Below, in pieces: positions 52,151 through 60,086 of a DNA stretch of 64,000 nt. The position numbers and the translations under genes were made by a program. Position 1 is the first letter of the stretch, and every line of letters begins with the position of its first letter. The notes under the pieces were generated by a model. That model was not told the origin of the DNA. It was given only the letters and a program-made list of their open reading frames with translations, and made no database searches. The DNA is taken from the NCBI GenBank assembly GCA_963821025.1, contig CAWGCG010000004.1, forward strand, positions 558,001-622,000, in the 5' to 3' direction. This DNA comes from WHSW01 sp963821025 (GTDB lineage Bacteria > Actinomycetota > Thermoleophilia > Solirubrobacterales > 70-9).

Positions 52151-52626
52151 GCAAGCGCGGCAAACGCAAGCTCGCCTCGGGCGACGTCGCCACCAACCGG
52201 CGCGCCGGCCACAAGTACGAGCTGATCGAGCGCTACGAATGCGGGATCGAGCTGCGCGGATCGGAGGTCAAATCGCTGCGCGAGGGCAAGACCCAGATCG
52301 GTGACGCCTACGCGGTGATCGAGGACGGCGAGGTCTGGCTCCGAAACTCCCACATCCCTCCGTACGCGCCGGCGGCCGACGAGAATCACGATCCCGAGCG
52401 CCCGCGCAAGCTGCTCTTGCACCGCTATGAGATCGAGCGGCTGATCGGCCGCAGCCAGCGCAAGGGACTGACGCTGATCCCGACTCGGATCTATTTCAAG
52501 GGCCCCCGGGCGAAGGTCGAGTTGGCGCTCGCCACCGGCAAGCAGCAGCACGACCGCCGCCGCGAGATTCGCGATCGCGACATCCAGCGCGACGTCGAGC
52601 GCGAGTTGCGCGACCGCAACCGCTGA
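52147..52626 (+). CDS. smpB: SsrA-binding protein SmpB
   Basis: A 159-residue SmpB, which delivers alanyl-tmRNA to stalled ribosomes. Conserved blocks: ATNRRAGHKYELIERYECGIEL, GSEVKSLREGKTQIGDAYA, HIPPYAPA and the C-terminal basic tail RREIRDRDIQRDVERELRDR that mimics a codon-anticodon helix. ATG 52147 overlaps the RNase stop. Its partner ssrA is 5.4 kb downstream (58026). It ends one base before the stop of a convergent gene, leaving no intergenic space. Confidence 0.97.
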   Translation: MSKRGKRKLASGDVATNRRAGHKYELIERYECGIELRGSEVKSLREGKTQIGDAYAVIEDGEVWLRNSHIPPYAPAADENHDPERPRKLLLHRYEIERLIGRSQRKGLTLIPTRIYFKGPRAKVELALATGKQQHDRRREIRDRDIQRDVERELRDRNR

Positions 52627-53997
52627 CTAGAGCCCGTAGCCCTCGAGCAGGTTGAGCCAGAGTTCGCTGCGGGTCGGGAACGCGGGGACCGCGTGCCAGA
52701 GGCTGCTCAGCGGCACCTCGCCGACGACGGCGATGGTCGCCGCGTGCAGCGACTCAGCGATCTCGGGGCCGACGAAGGTCGCGCCGACGATCACCTCGCG
52801 ATCGGCGTCGACGACGATCCGCGAGGTGCCGGGAGCGTTGCGCCCGACGAAGCTGGCGCCGGCGTTGCCCGCGGTATCGACGTCGACCGCGCGAGCCTCG
52901 ATCCCGGCCGCCTCGGCCGCCGCCAGCGGCCGCCCGACGGCGGCCACCTGGGGCTCGGTGAACACCACCCGGGGTGAGCCCTTCGTATCGCAGGTGGCGG
53001 CGACGTCGCGGCCGAGGATGTGGTCGGCCGCAATTCGCGCCTGATACTTGCCCATGTGGGTGAGCAGCGCCCGCCCGTTGACGTCGCCGATCGCGTAGAG
53101 CCAGTCAGATCCCTCCACCCGGAGCTGATCGTCCACGTCGAGGTAACCGCCGGCGGTAGCACCGGCCCGCTCGAGCCCGATGTCGTCGGTGCGCGGACGG
53201 CGCCCGACCGCGACCAGGAGCTGGTCGCCGCGAAGCTCCTCGCCGGTCTCGAGGCCGAGCGCCACCTGCCCCCCTTCACCGCGCGACGCGCTGGCCGCCT
53301 TTACCCCCGCCCGGACGTCGACGCCGGAGCGCTCGAGGCCGGCGGTGACCTGCTCGCTGGCGAACGGCTCCTCGCCGGCGAGCACCCGGTCCATCGCCTC
53401 GACCAGGGTGACGCTCGAGCCGAGGCTGCTCCACGCCTGGGCCATCTCGACCCCGACCACACCGCCGCCGAGGATCAGCAGCCGCTCGGGAACTTCGCTC
53501 GCCGTGGTCGCCTCGCGATTTGTCCACGGGCTCGCCTCGCCCAGGCCCTCGATCGGAGGGACGGCCGCCGTGGTGCCGGTCGCGACGATCACCGCGCGAC
53601 GGGCGCTGAGCCGATCGGCGCCGACGGTCAGCTCGCGCTCGCCTGCGAAGGTCGCCCGTCCGCGGATCAGCTCGACGCCCCGGCTCTCCAGCCAGGGAAG
53701 CTGCCCGGAATCGTCGCGGTCGTGGATGACCTCGTCGCGGCGGGCGAGCACGATCTCGGGGTCGAGCTCGCCCGAGACCAGCTCGCGCGGACCGGGCACG
53801 CGGTCGACCTCGTCGAGCAGCTCACCGGGTCGCAGCAGCGCCTTCGAGGGCATGCAGGCGTAGTAGGAGCACTCGCCCCCGACCAGCTCCTGCTCGACCA
53901 GGGCGACCTCGAGCCCCTCGCCGCCGAGGCGCCCGGCCGCGACCTCTCCGGCCGGCCCGGCTCCGATCACGATCACATCGAACTCTCGCTGCGCCAT
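52627..53997 (-). CDS. FAD-dependent pyridine nucleotide-disulfide oxidoreductase (lipoamide dehydrogenase-like)
   Basis: A 456-residue class I disulfide oxidoreductase. FAD motif VIVIGAGPAGEVAAGRLG, the redox-active disulfide in GGECSYYACMPSKALLRP (CxxxxC), the NAD(P) motif LILGGGVVGVEMAQAW, a second FAD motif YAIGDVNGRALLTHMG, and a C-terminal LWHAVPAFPTRSELW with the catalytic-type His. Such proteins include dihydrolipoamide, mycothione and mercuric reductases; lack of acyltransferase neighbours or a mercury-binding domain leaves the substrate open, mycothione or soluble-transhydrogenase-like included. Start ATG 53997; in-frame extension beyond it is shadow of ligD. Confidence 0.92.
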   Translation of the reverse strand: MAQREFDVIVIGAGPAGEVAAGRLGGEGLEVALVEQELVGGECSYYACMPSKALLRPGELLDEVDRVPGPRELVSGELDPEIVLARRDEVIHDRDDSGQLPWLESRGVELIRGRATFAGERELTVGADRLSARRAVIVATGTTAAVPPIEGLGEASPWTNREATTASEVPERLLILGGGVVGVEMAQAWSSLGSSVTLVEAMDRVLAGEEPFASEQVTAGLERSGVDVRAGVKAASASRGEGGQVALGLETGEELRGDQLLVAVGRRPRTDDIGLERAGATAGGYLDVDDQLRVEGSDWLYAIGDVNGRALLTHMGKYQARIAADHILGRDVAATCDTKGSPRVVFTEPQVAAVGRPLAAAEAAGIEARAVDVDTAGNAGASFVGRNAPGTSRIVVDADREVIVGATFVGPEIAESLHAATIAVVGEVPLSSLWHAVPAFPTRSELWLNLLEGYGL

Positions 53998-54051
53998 CCG
54001 TCCTCCAAGTCTCGGTTTCCCGCTCAGCATTACCCAGCCGCAGCGATCGGG

Positions 54052-54057
54052 TAGACA
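54052..54057 (+). promoter_or_regulatory. -10-like TAGACA before ligD
   Basis: TAGACA, six bases, then ATG 54064; no ribosome-binding site. Weak match at the last base. Confidence 0.3.
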
Positions 54058-54063
54058 CCAGCC

Positions 54064-55503
54064 ATGCCCAAGTCCAACGAGAGGCTCAGCGATTACAAAC
54101 GCAAACGCTCGTTTGAGAAGACTCCCGAGCCGAGTGGCGAGCGACGAGCGGCGAGCGGCGAACCTCGCTTCGTAGTCCAGGAACATCACGCCAGGCGCCT
54201 GCACTGGGACTTCCGGCTCGAGCGCGACGGGGTGCTCGTCTCCTGGGCGCTGCCCCGCGGGATCCCCGACCGGCCCGAGGACAACCGACTCGCCGTCCAC
54301 ACCGAGGACCACCCGCTCGACTACATCGACTTCGCCGGCGAGATCCCGAAGGGGGAGTACGGCGGCGGCCGGGTGACGATCTGGGATCGGGGCACCTATG
54401 AGGCGGAGAAGTTCGAGGACGAGAAGGTCGTCGTCGTCCTCGACGGCGAGCGGGTGCGGGGACGCTACGCGCTGTTTCGCACCCGCGGCAAGGACTGGAT
54501 GATCCATCGCATGGACCCGCCCGAGCCGGGCCGCGAGCCGATGCCCGAGCGGATCGAGCCGATGAAGGCGACGCTGGCGACGCTGCCCGACGGGGACGAG
54601 CGCTGGGCCTATGAGATCAAGTGGGACGGTGTGCGGGCGATCGCCTACTGCCCGCCGGGCCAGCTGCGCCTGGAGAGCCGCAGCCTGCGCGAGCTGACCA
54701 GGCAATACCCCGAGATCGGTGCGATCTCGCTCGAGCTTGGAGGGGTCGGGGCGGTGCTCGACGGCGAGCTGGTCGCCTTCGACGAGCAGGGGCGGCCGAG
54801 CTTCCAGCGTCTGCAACGCCGGATGCACCTCGCCTCGGCCGCCGAGGTCCGCCGGCGGATGACCGAGATCCCGGTCACCTACGCGATCTTCGACCTCTTG
54901 CATTACGACGGCGAGAACCTGTTCGAGCGCCCCTACGTCGAGCGCCGCGAACTGCTCGAGTCGCTGGAGCTCAACGGTGAGCACTGGCAGACGCCGGCCG
55001 CGCACCCGGGCGACGGCGCCGCGCTGCTCGCGATCAGCGCCGAGCAGGGCCTCGAGGGGATCGTCGCCAAGCGCCTCGACAGCCCCTACCGCCCGGGCAA
55101 GCGCGGTCGCGAGTGGCTCAAGGTCAAGAACGTCCGCAGCCAGGAGCTGGTGATCGGCGGTTGGATCGCGGGCAAGGGGCGGCGCGAGGGCGAGCTCGGG
55201 GCGCTGGTGGTCGGATATCACGCCGAGGACGGGTCGCTGCGCTACGCCGGCAAGGTCGGGACCGGGTTCGGGGCGCGCGACCTGCGGCTCTTGGGCGAGC
55301 GGCTCGAGTCCCTGGAGACGAAGCGGAGCCCGTTCGAAGGTAGACAGCCCCCCAAGGCGACGACGCTGGTCGAGCCCGAGCTGGTCGCCGAGATCGAGTT
55401 CTCGGAGTGGACCAACGCCGGAACCTTGCGCCATCCCTCCTACAAGGGACTGCGCGACGACAAGCCCGCCGCCGAGGTGGTCCGGGAAGTGCCGGCCGGC
55501 TAG
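54064..55503 (+). CDS. ligD: LigD-type ATP-dependent DNA ligase with 3'-phosphoesterase domain
   Basis: A 479-residue protein with two of the three LigD modules: an N-terminal 3'-phosphoesterase (VVQEHHARRLHWDFRLERDG, SWALPRGIPD, LDYIDFAGEIPKGEYGGG) and an ATP-dependent ligase (Lys nucleophile in YEIKWDGVRAIAY; LDGELVAFDE; IFDLLHYDGENLF; GIVAKRLDSPY; REWLKVKN). The polymerase/primase module is absent. LigD repairs breaks with Ku in non-homologous end joining; no ku gene is in the window. A short GERRAASGE stretch between residues about 20 and 35 is coded by a heptanucleotide array. Confidence 0.93.
   Translation: MPKSNERLSDYKRKRSFEKTPEPSGERRAASGEPRFVVQEHHARRLHWDFRLERDGVLVSWALPRGIPDRPEDNRLAVHTEDHPLDYIDFAGEIPKGEYGGGRVTIWDRGTYEAEKFEDEKVVVVLDGERVRGRYALFRTRGKDWMIHRMDPPEPGREPMPERIEPMKATLATLPDGDERWAYEIKWDGVRAIAYCPPGQLRLESRSLRELTRQYPEIGAISLELGGVGAVLDGELVAFDEQGRPSFQRLQRRMHLASAAEVRRRMTEIPVTYAIFDLLHYDGENLFERPYVERRELLESLELNGEHWQTPAAHPGDGAALLAISAEQGLEGIVAKRLDSPYRPGKRGREWLKVKNVRSQELVIGGWIAGKGRREGELGALVVGYHAEDGSLRYAGKVGTGFGARDLRLLGERLESLETKRSPFEGRQPPKATTLVEPELVAEIEFSEWTNAGTLRHPSYKGLRDDKPAAEVVREVPAG
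54131..54158. repeat. Four tandem heptanucleotides inside ligD
   Basis: cgagtgg, cgagcga, cgagcgg, cgagcgg back to back. The reverse complement is the same CTCGCCn-type unit found in mutM (9078-9105), also in four copies (one variant). Confidence 0.8.
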
Positions 55504-55560
55504 GGCCGGCGCCCGACGACCTTGGCGGTGCCACCGCCGCGGCGGTCCGGCTCGGCGGCT

Positions 55561-55576
55561 GCGAGCAAGCGCTCGC
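55561..55576. terminator. Hairpin between convergent ligD and M50 protease genes
   Basis: GCGAGC-AAGC-GCTCGC stem of six pairs in an 85-bp convergent gap, which also holds GGCGG/CCGCC just upstream. Confidence 0.45.
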
Positions 55577-55588
55577 CGGCTTCAGAGC

Positions 55589-56467
55589 TCAGACGTTGCT
55601 GAGGCTCTTCTCGAGGAAGGTCTCGGTAATGCCGACCGCGAGCAATGCCGCAAGTCCGAGGTAGACGACCGCGACCAGCGCCCGGGTGCGCGTCGGGATC
55701 GCGTGGAAGGCGCGCGACTCGGGCGTGTTGCGGTTCTTCCAGCGGTTCCAGCTCTCGAATCCGCCGACGATCAGCACGAGCAGCAGGATCGGGTTGGGGA
55801 AGACGATCATCAGCGCGATCAGCCCGGCGTAGCCGGCGAACCAGACCCACGGCGAGAGTGCGGCCATCGCCCGGCCGCCGTCGAGCGGCAGCACCGGAAG
55901 CAGGTTGAACAGGTTGAGGAAGAAGCCGACAAAGGCGAGGGCCTGCCAGAACTCGTTGCCGGTCGCCAGCCAGATCCCCAGCGGGACCAGCGTGCCGATC
56001 GTGCCGAGCACCGGCCCGGCGAGCCCGACTCTCGCCTCTGCGGCAGCGTTGTCGCCGAGTGACTTGGCCGCGACCACGGCGCCGAGGAAGGGGATGAACA
56101 TCGGTGCCGAGGCCTCGATCCCCTCGCGGCGAAGCTGGAACACGTGGCCCATCTCGTGGACCAAGAGCAAGACGACGAAGCCAACCGCGAACGACCAGCC
56201 CCAGATCAGCGCGTAGGCGGCGATCGAGACCAACATCGTCGCCGAGGTCGTCAGCAGCTTGAGCTTCGGCAACAGCAGCAGCAGCGCTTTCAGCTTGGTC
56301 GCCAACAGCAGGGCGCCGGCGGCGATCGGTCCCAGCGCCCGCTTCAGGCGCTGGCGCCAGTCGCCGCGCCCCGAGCCGGGCTGGATCGGCTCGTAGTCGC
56401 GATCGGGTGACCGTGGCGGAACCGGCGCCGGCTCGGGCTGCCAGGACCTGCTCGAGTAGTCGCTCAT
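55589..56467 (-). CDS. M50-family membrane metalloprotease (site-2-protease-like)
   Basis: A 292-residue polytopic protease. The zinc motif is HEMGH in VLLLVHEMGHVFQL, and the second motif is LPVLPLDGGRAM; both lie in hydrophobic helices, as in site-2 proteases. A Pro/Arg-rich cytosolic N-terminus of about 50 residues precedes the membrane part. ATG 56467 is chosen over the open frame to 56509 because the short upstream stretch is low-complexity and poorly coding. Such proteases cleave membrane-bound regulators or pro-proteins; the target is unknown and no anti-sigma factor is nearby. Confidence 0.9.
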   Translation of the reverse strand: MSDYSSRSWQPEPAPVPPRSPDRDYEPIQPGSGRGDWRQRLKRALGPIAAGALLLATKLKALLLLLPKLKLLTTSATMLVSIAAYALIWGWSFAVGFVVLLLVHEMGHVFQLRREGIEASAPMFIPFLGAVVAAKSLGDNAAAEARVGLAGPVLGTIGTLVPLGIWLATGNEFWQALAFVGFFLNLFNLLPVLPLDGGRAMAALSPWVWFAGYAGLIALMIVFPNPILLLVLIVGGFESWNRWKNRNTPESRAFHAIPTRTRALVAVVYLGLAALLAVGITETFLEKSLSNV

Positions 56468-56551
56468 CTCGCAGATGAGGATAGGGAGGCGACCTAACCG
56501 TCCCCTCAATTGCCCGGGCAGCTCTCCCGCCTACATGGGCGAGTCGATCGA

Positions 56552-56576
56552 CCGGGTCGCGACGCGCCCAACCCGG
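56552..56576 (-). terminator. Possible hairpin after the glycine-rich protein gene
   Basis: CCGGGT/ACCCGG arms separated by 13 bases that contain a CGCG/CGCG inner pairing, just after the stop at 56580 on the minus strand. The rest of the 112-bp gap up to the M50 gene shows only a TATCCT ten bases before ATG 56467. Confidence 0.3.
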
Positions 56577-56579
56577 CGT

Positions 56580-57839
56580 CTACTTCTTGACCAGCTTCAC
56601 CTTCGTGTTCTTGGTCTTCGCCTTGCCGCCGGTCGGGGTGTAGGTGACCGCCGGCTGGACCTTGGCCTTGCCCTTCTTGTTCAGCTTCCGCTTCTTCTTG
56701 CCCTTGGCCTTGATCTTCAGCTTCAGCTCGCCCGCGGCCGCCGCCTGCTTGGAGCTGGATTTGAGGTTGTTGCCGGTCAGGTCGACGGTCCCGGGTCCCG
56801 GCAGCTCGACCGCGAGCTTCGCCGTGCCCTTCTTCTTGTTCTTCTTCACCTTGCCGAAGCTGAAGTCGTTGTCGACCTCTCCCGGACCGGCGAACGTGAA
56901 CTTCACGGACGGGGTGCCGGTGGCGTCCGCGCTCAGCGTGTTGTTGGTCGCAATTGCGGCGAACGCGCTCGAGCCGCCACCGCCACCGCCGCCTGCGCTG
57001 CTGCCGCCGCTGCCGACGCCGGCGCCTCCGCCGCCGAAGACGCCCCCGCCGCCGCCCCCGCCGCCACCGCCGGCGACCATCGGGGCAGCGCCTCCACCGA
57101 TGCCCCCTCTGCCGAGGACTCCGGCAGTGCCGTTGTTGGCGCCGGCGCCGCCTGCAGTGGGAGTCGCTGCGATGCCACCGCCGCCCGCGGTGCCGGTCGT
57201 GCCGGCGCTGCCATTCGTGCCCGCCGCACCGCCGGCGCCACCGCCAGTCCCGGTCGCCAAGGCGCTGTTCCCACCACCGCCACCACCGCCGGCGGCCGTG
57301 ATCAGGCGCGTTCCCAGAGACGAGGCTCCGGCCGAGCGCGAGACGGTGCGCACGTCGGAGGCGCCACCGCCGCCACCGCCACCGTGGCCGTTCGTCAAGT
57401 CGCCGCTGGCACCGCCGTTGCCGCCGCCGTTGAAGCCGCCGGCCCCGGCCGCACCGCCGGTCGGCGTGCCGCCGTTGCCACCGACCTCGACGAACAGCAC
57501 CTGCCCCGGGGTGACCGGGATCGTCGCCGACGCCCTGGCGCCGAAACCGCCGGCGCCACTGGCGGTGTTGCTCGGCGCGCCGGAGCCGCCGCGACCGCCG
57601 ATCGTGACCACGTCGACGCTGGTGACCCCGGCGGGGACCGTGAATGTCTGCTCGGCGCCGGTGAAGACGAAGGAGGTGGTCGCGGCCTCTGCCGAGGCGG
57701 CGTTACCGGCACCGAGCGCGAGGCAGAGCGCGGCCGGGAGGAGCGCCAGCCTCGTCTGACGAGTTCTGGGGCCGCGTGTGGTGCACGCGCCCGGGTATCG
57801 CCCGGCCGACTCCGAGGTCCAGGAGCGGGTGCCGGTCAT
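56580..57839 (-). CDS. Secreted glycine-rich protein with lysine-rich tail
   Basis: A 419-residue exported protein. A long basic N-region leads to a hydrophobic signal (LALLPAALCLALGAGNAASA). The mature start FVFTGAEQTFTVPAGVTSVDVVTIGGRGG is typical of bacterial glycine-rich surface proteins; a core of about 190 residues is mainly GG, GGGG and GAGG runs. The C-terminal 110 residues are unlike it: Lys-rich strands (KVKKNKKKGTAKLAVELPG, KLKIKAKGKKKRKLNKKGKA) that resemble a repeat fold of other secreted proteins of this lineage and could bind wall polymers or nucleic acid. Function unknown. ATG 57839 is preferred; ATG 57860 is possible. Confidence 0.8.
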   Translation of the reverse strand: MTGTRSWTSESAGRYPGACTTRGPRTRQTRLALLPAALCLALGAGNAASAEAATTSFVFTGAEQTFTVPAGVTSVDVVTIGGRGGSGAPSNTASGAGGFGARASATIPVTPGQVLFVEVGGNGGTPTGGAAGAGGFNGGGNGGASGDLTNGHGGGGGGGASDVRTVSRSAGASSLGTRLITAAGGGGGGGNSALATGTGGGAGGAAGTNGSAGTTGTAGGGGIAATPTAGGAGANNGTAGVLGRGGIGGGAAPMVAGGGGGGGGGGVFGGGGAGVGSGGSSAGGGGGGGSSAFAAIATNNTLSADATGTPSVKFTFAGPGEVDNDFSFGKVKKNKKKGTAKLAVELPGPGTVDLTGNNLKSSSKQAAAAGELKLKIKAKGKKKRKLNKKGKAKVQPAVTYTPTGGKAKTKNTKVKLVKK

Positions 57840-57909
57840 GTCGTCCCCTTCTCTTCGCACGGCGGGACTCGCGGAGCGGCTCCCAACGGTGGCCCGCCGG
57901 ATTGACCCG

Positions 57910-57939
57910 ACCCTAACCGCCGGTCGGTGCGCGTGTCAA
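57910..57939 (-). promoter_or_regulatory. Promoter of the glycine-rich protein gene
   Basis: On the minus strand, a perfect -35 TTGACA (57939-57934), an 18-bp spacer and -10 TAGGGT (57915-57910). It is the best sigma-70-like promoter seen in the window. Confidence 0.6.
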
Positions 57940-58003
57940 TGGTCGCCGTGGCGATCTCGCGAGTGCCCGACGGGCTTCCCCGACCGCCCGGGATCGATCG
58001 GGC

Positions 58004-58009
58004 TATCCT
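58004..58009 (+). promoter_or_regulatory. -10 element of ssrA
   Basis: TATCCT lies 16 bases before the mature tmRNA 5' end; a weak -35 (CGACCG) is 17 bases further up. A short 5' leader would be trimmed by RNase P. Confidence 0.45.
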
Positions 58010-58025
58010 TCTGGCGACATAGCAC

Positions 58026-58384
58026 GGGGACGATTTGGCTTCGACGTGGTCGCTCGTGCGAACGGTTGCAGGTCGAGGTTGCCGGAGGCCTCGTAAAACA
58101 CCGGCAAAAAACATAATTGCGGACCATGAGTTCGCCCTCGCTACTTAGTTAGATCTAAGTACTGAGGCGTCGGCCCACCCTCGGCCCGTGGGGTGGGGTT
58201 CCGGCGTCAACAACGGGCTCGCCCGGAAGGCTTCGCCTCCGCCGACCGGGGACTCTTTCGGAGGCTCTGCTCCCCGAAGTGCCCGTCGGCGCGGACCCCG
58301 GGGAGCGAGATCAAAGCGCCGGCTAAACCTGTAGACGCTGTTCGTTCACGACCGCGGACGCCGGTTCAAACCCGGCCGTCTCCA
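58026..58384 (+). ncRNA. ssrA: Transfer-messenger RNA (tmRNA)
   Basis: A 359-nt tmRNA. The tRNA-like domain forms from GGGGACG at the 5' end paired with CGTCTCC at the 3' end (58377-58383), with a T-arm GGTTCAAACC and the discriminator A at 58384. CCA is not encoded (the next bases are CTGA), so it must be added. The resume codon is GCA 58104 and the tag reads AKNIIADHEFALAT, ending at TAG 58146-58148; the terminal -ALAT differs from the common -ALAA. It rescues ribosomes stalled on non-stop mRNAs together with SmpB. Followed by an 11-bp hairpin. Confidence 0.96.
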
Positions 58385-58388
58385 CTGA

Positions 58389-58416
58389 CGCGCGCTCCCT
58401 GCCCGGGGAGCGCGCG
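58389..58416 (+). terminator. Terminator hairpin after ssrA
   Basis: Perfect 11-bp stem CGCGCGCTCCC/GGGAGCGCGCG with a six-base loop, starting five bases after the mature 3' end of tmRNA. No U-tract. Confidence 0.75.
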
Positions 58417-58494
58417 CCGTCGTTGCACGCTTTGCGCCCCCATCGGGCGCCGAGCGTCGACTCGACCGGGGATCACGGCTTACCATCGAAGCCG

Positions 58495-59097
58495 ATGCGA
58501 CCCGAGCTCGCCGCGATCGAGGCCCCGCCGGAGCTGCGGACCGAGCGGACGAGGCTGCGCGCGATGGAGCTCGACGACGCCGGCGAGCTGCACGCCTTCT
58601 TCTCCGATGCCGAGACGATGCGCTACTGGCGAGACAGCTCGCTCCCGCACGCGGACGAGCGCAGCACGCGCGAGATGATCGCCTCGATCGAGGCGGCATT
58701 CGCCGAACGCCGGGTGCTTCAGTGGGCGATCGAGCGAGGCAGCGACCGCCGCCTGCTCGGCACCATCACCCTGATTCCCGCCGCGCAGCAGCCCCGCGCC
58801 GAGCTCGGTTACATGATCGGGCGCGAGCACTGGCGCCAGGGGTACGCCGGCGAGGCGCAGCGCCGGGTGGTCCGCTTCGCCTTCGAGGAGCTCGGATTGC
58901 ACCGGCTCGAGGCCGACACGCATCCCGACAACTCGGCCTCCTCGCGCTCGCTCGAGCGGCTCGGCTTTCGGCGGGAGGGCCTGCTGCGCGAGCGCTGGGT
59001 CGTCGACGGCAAGCCCAGCGACTCGCTGATCTGGGGGCTCTTGGCGCAGCAATGGCGATCACGCGAGGAGGCAGCCGATGGCTCGGCGCCGTCGTAA
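58495..59097 (+). CDS. GNAT acetyltransferase (RimJ/RimL-like)
   Basis: A 200-residue acetyltransferase of the RimJ/RimL type, which modify N-termini or small amines. TERTRLRAMELDDAGELHAFF is the N-terminal beta-alpha unit; LGYMIGREHWRQGYAGEAQRRVVRFAF carries the acetyl-CoA loop, and RLEADTHPDNSASSRSLERLGFRREG is motif B. TACCAT lies eight bases before ATG 58495. The 3' end overlaps the following gene by 20 bp. Confidence 0.92.
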   Translation: MRPELAAIEAPPELRTERTRLRAMELDDAGELHAFFSDAETMRYWRDSSLPHADERSTREMIASIEAAFAERRVLQWAIERGSDRRLLGTITLIPAAQQPRAELGYMIGREHWRQGYAGEAQRRVVRFAFEELGLHRLEADTHPDNSASSRSLERLGFRREGLLRERWVVDGKPSDSLIWGLLAQQWRSREEAADGSAPS

Positions 59098-59428
59098 GCG
59101 GCGCGACAGCCCCGCGGCCGAGACCTTCGACTACCTCGATGAGGAGGGCAACGTGCTGCGGTTGCGCGGGTCGCTGAGCGCCGCGACAATCTCCAAGCTC
59201 GCCACCGACCAGGCGAAGGCCGGCGCCTCCTCCGAGGATGCCTGGCGACGGCGCACCGAGATCCTGTTTGAGCGCCTCGCGGTCTCCTGGGAGATCGCCG
59301 GATTGCCGCTCGACGACCAGAAGATGCTCCTCGGCCGCTACCGGATGGCCGACTCGGAGACCCAGCAGTGGGTCCGGCGGACGATCGCCGTCCACGTCGA
59401 ACGCCACATCCCCGAGCTCAGCCCCTGA
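59078..59428 (+). CDS. Conserved-looking small protein of unknown function (116 aa)
   Basis: A basic-N-terminal (RRRRKRRD) soluble protein with a middle SAATISKLATDQAKAGASSEDAWRRRTEILFERLAVSWEIAG and a hydrophilic helical end. No family is recognised. It has a good ribosome-binding site (GAGGAGGC) before ATG 59078 inside the end of the GNAT gene, coding-like third-position GC bias, and no competing frame, so it is probably real. Its N-terminal basic patch might bind RNA, DNA or acidic protein. Confidence 0.68.
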   Translation: MARRRRKRRDSPAAETFDYLDEEGNVLRLRGSLSAATISKLATDQAKAGASSEDAWRRRTEILFERLAVSWEIAGLPLDDQKMLLGRYRMADSETQQWVRRTIAVHVERHIPELSP

Positions 59429-59449
59429 GCTTCGGCCGGCGCGAGCGCC

Positions 59450-60022
59450 TCAGACCATCTGGCCGAGCTTGCGGATCTGGAAGGCGCGGACGATGTCGGT
59501 GATCCCCTGCATCAACGCCCAGATTCCGGCGAACGCAAGCAAGACGTAGGTCTTCTCGATGAAGAACTGGCCGGCGGTCCAGAAGGCGAGCACGACCATC
59601 AGGATCCCCGAGAGCAGCCCCAGCCACCAGAGCTCGTTGACGTCGCGGGCGAGGAACGCCTGGATGATCCAGAAGACGCCGACGATCAAGAACAGGAACC
59701 CGAGGATGTCGGCGAGCGCAGCGAAGGTGTCCTCCGGGCTGATCAGCGAGATCACCCCGGCGATCGCGAACAACACCCCGAAGAGCCCGTAGAGCCAGCG
59801 AAACTCGTCCACCAGGCTCATGACCAGAAACTGCTGCATCGCGGTGACCAGGAACATCGCGCCGATCAGCACGCCGACCGTGTTGATCGAGGCCTGATCG
59901 AACTGCAGGATGACCGCCGCGATCACCACCCAGAAGATCCCGAAGACGATCCACAGCCACCACATCCGCGAGAACCCGGTGACGGCTTCACGCACGCCTT
60001 CGTCCCCGGCTCGACCCTCCAT
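59450..60022 (-). CDS. DUF308/HdeD-family membrane protein
   Basis: A 190-residue membrane protein with six hydrophobic helices in three similar pairs, matching the HdeD/DUF308 family. FGIFWVVIAAVIL, GLFGVLFAIAGVISLISPEDTFAALADILGFLFLIVGVFWI and GLLSGILMVVLAFWTAGQF are characteristic. HdeD has been tied to acid resistance in enteric bacteria, which may fit the gad gene elsewhere in the window, though no dyad site precedes this gene. GAGGGA precedes ATG 60022, which overlaps a plus-strand ATG. Confidence 0.87.
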   Translation of the reverse strand: MEGRAGDEGVREAVTGFSRMWWLWIVFGIFWVVIAAVILQFDQASINTVGVLIGAMFLVTAMQQFLVMSLVDEFRWLYGLFGVLFAIAGVISLISPEDTFAALADILGFLFLIVGVFWIIQAFLARDVNELWWLGLLSGILMVVLAFWTAGQFFIEKTYVLLAFAGIWALMQGITDIVRAFQIRKLGQMV

Positions 60023-60086
60023 GAGCAATCTCCCTCTTTGGTTGACCGGTTATTCGCCGGCTCGGACGCCTACCCTTCCTCGCTCC

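Noticed and set aside
54030..54055. TACCC...GGGTA inverted pair before ligD
   Set aside because: Spacing of about 13 bp and different half sequence; not the regulon motif.
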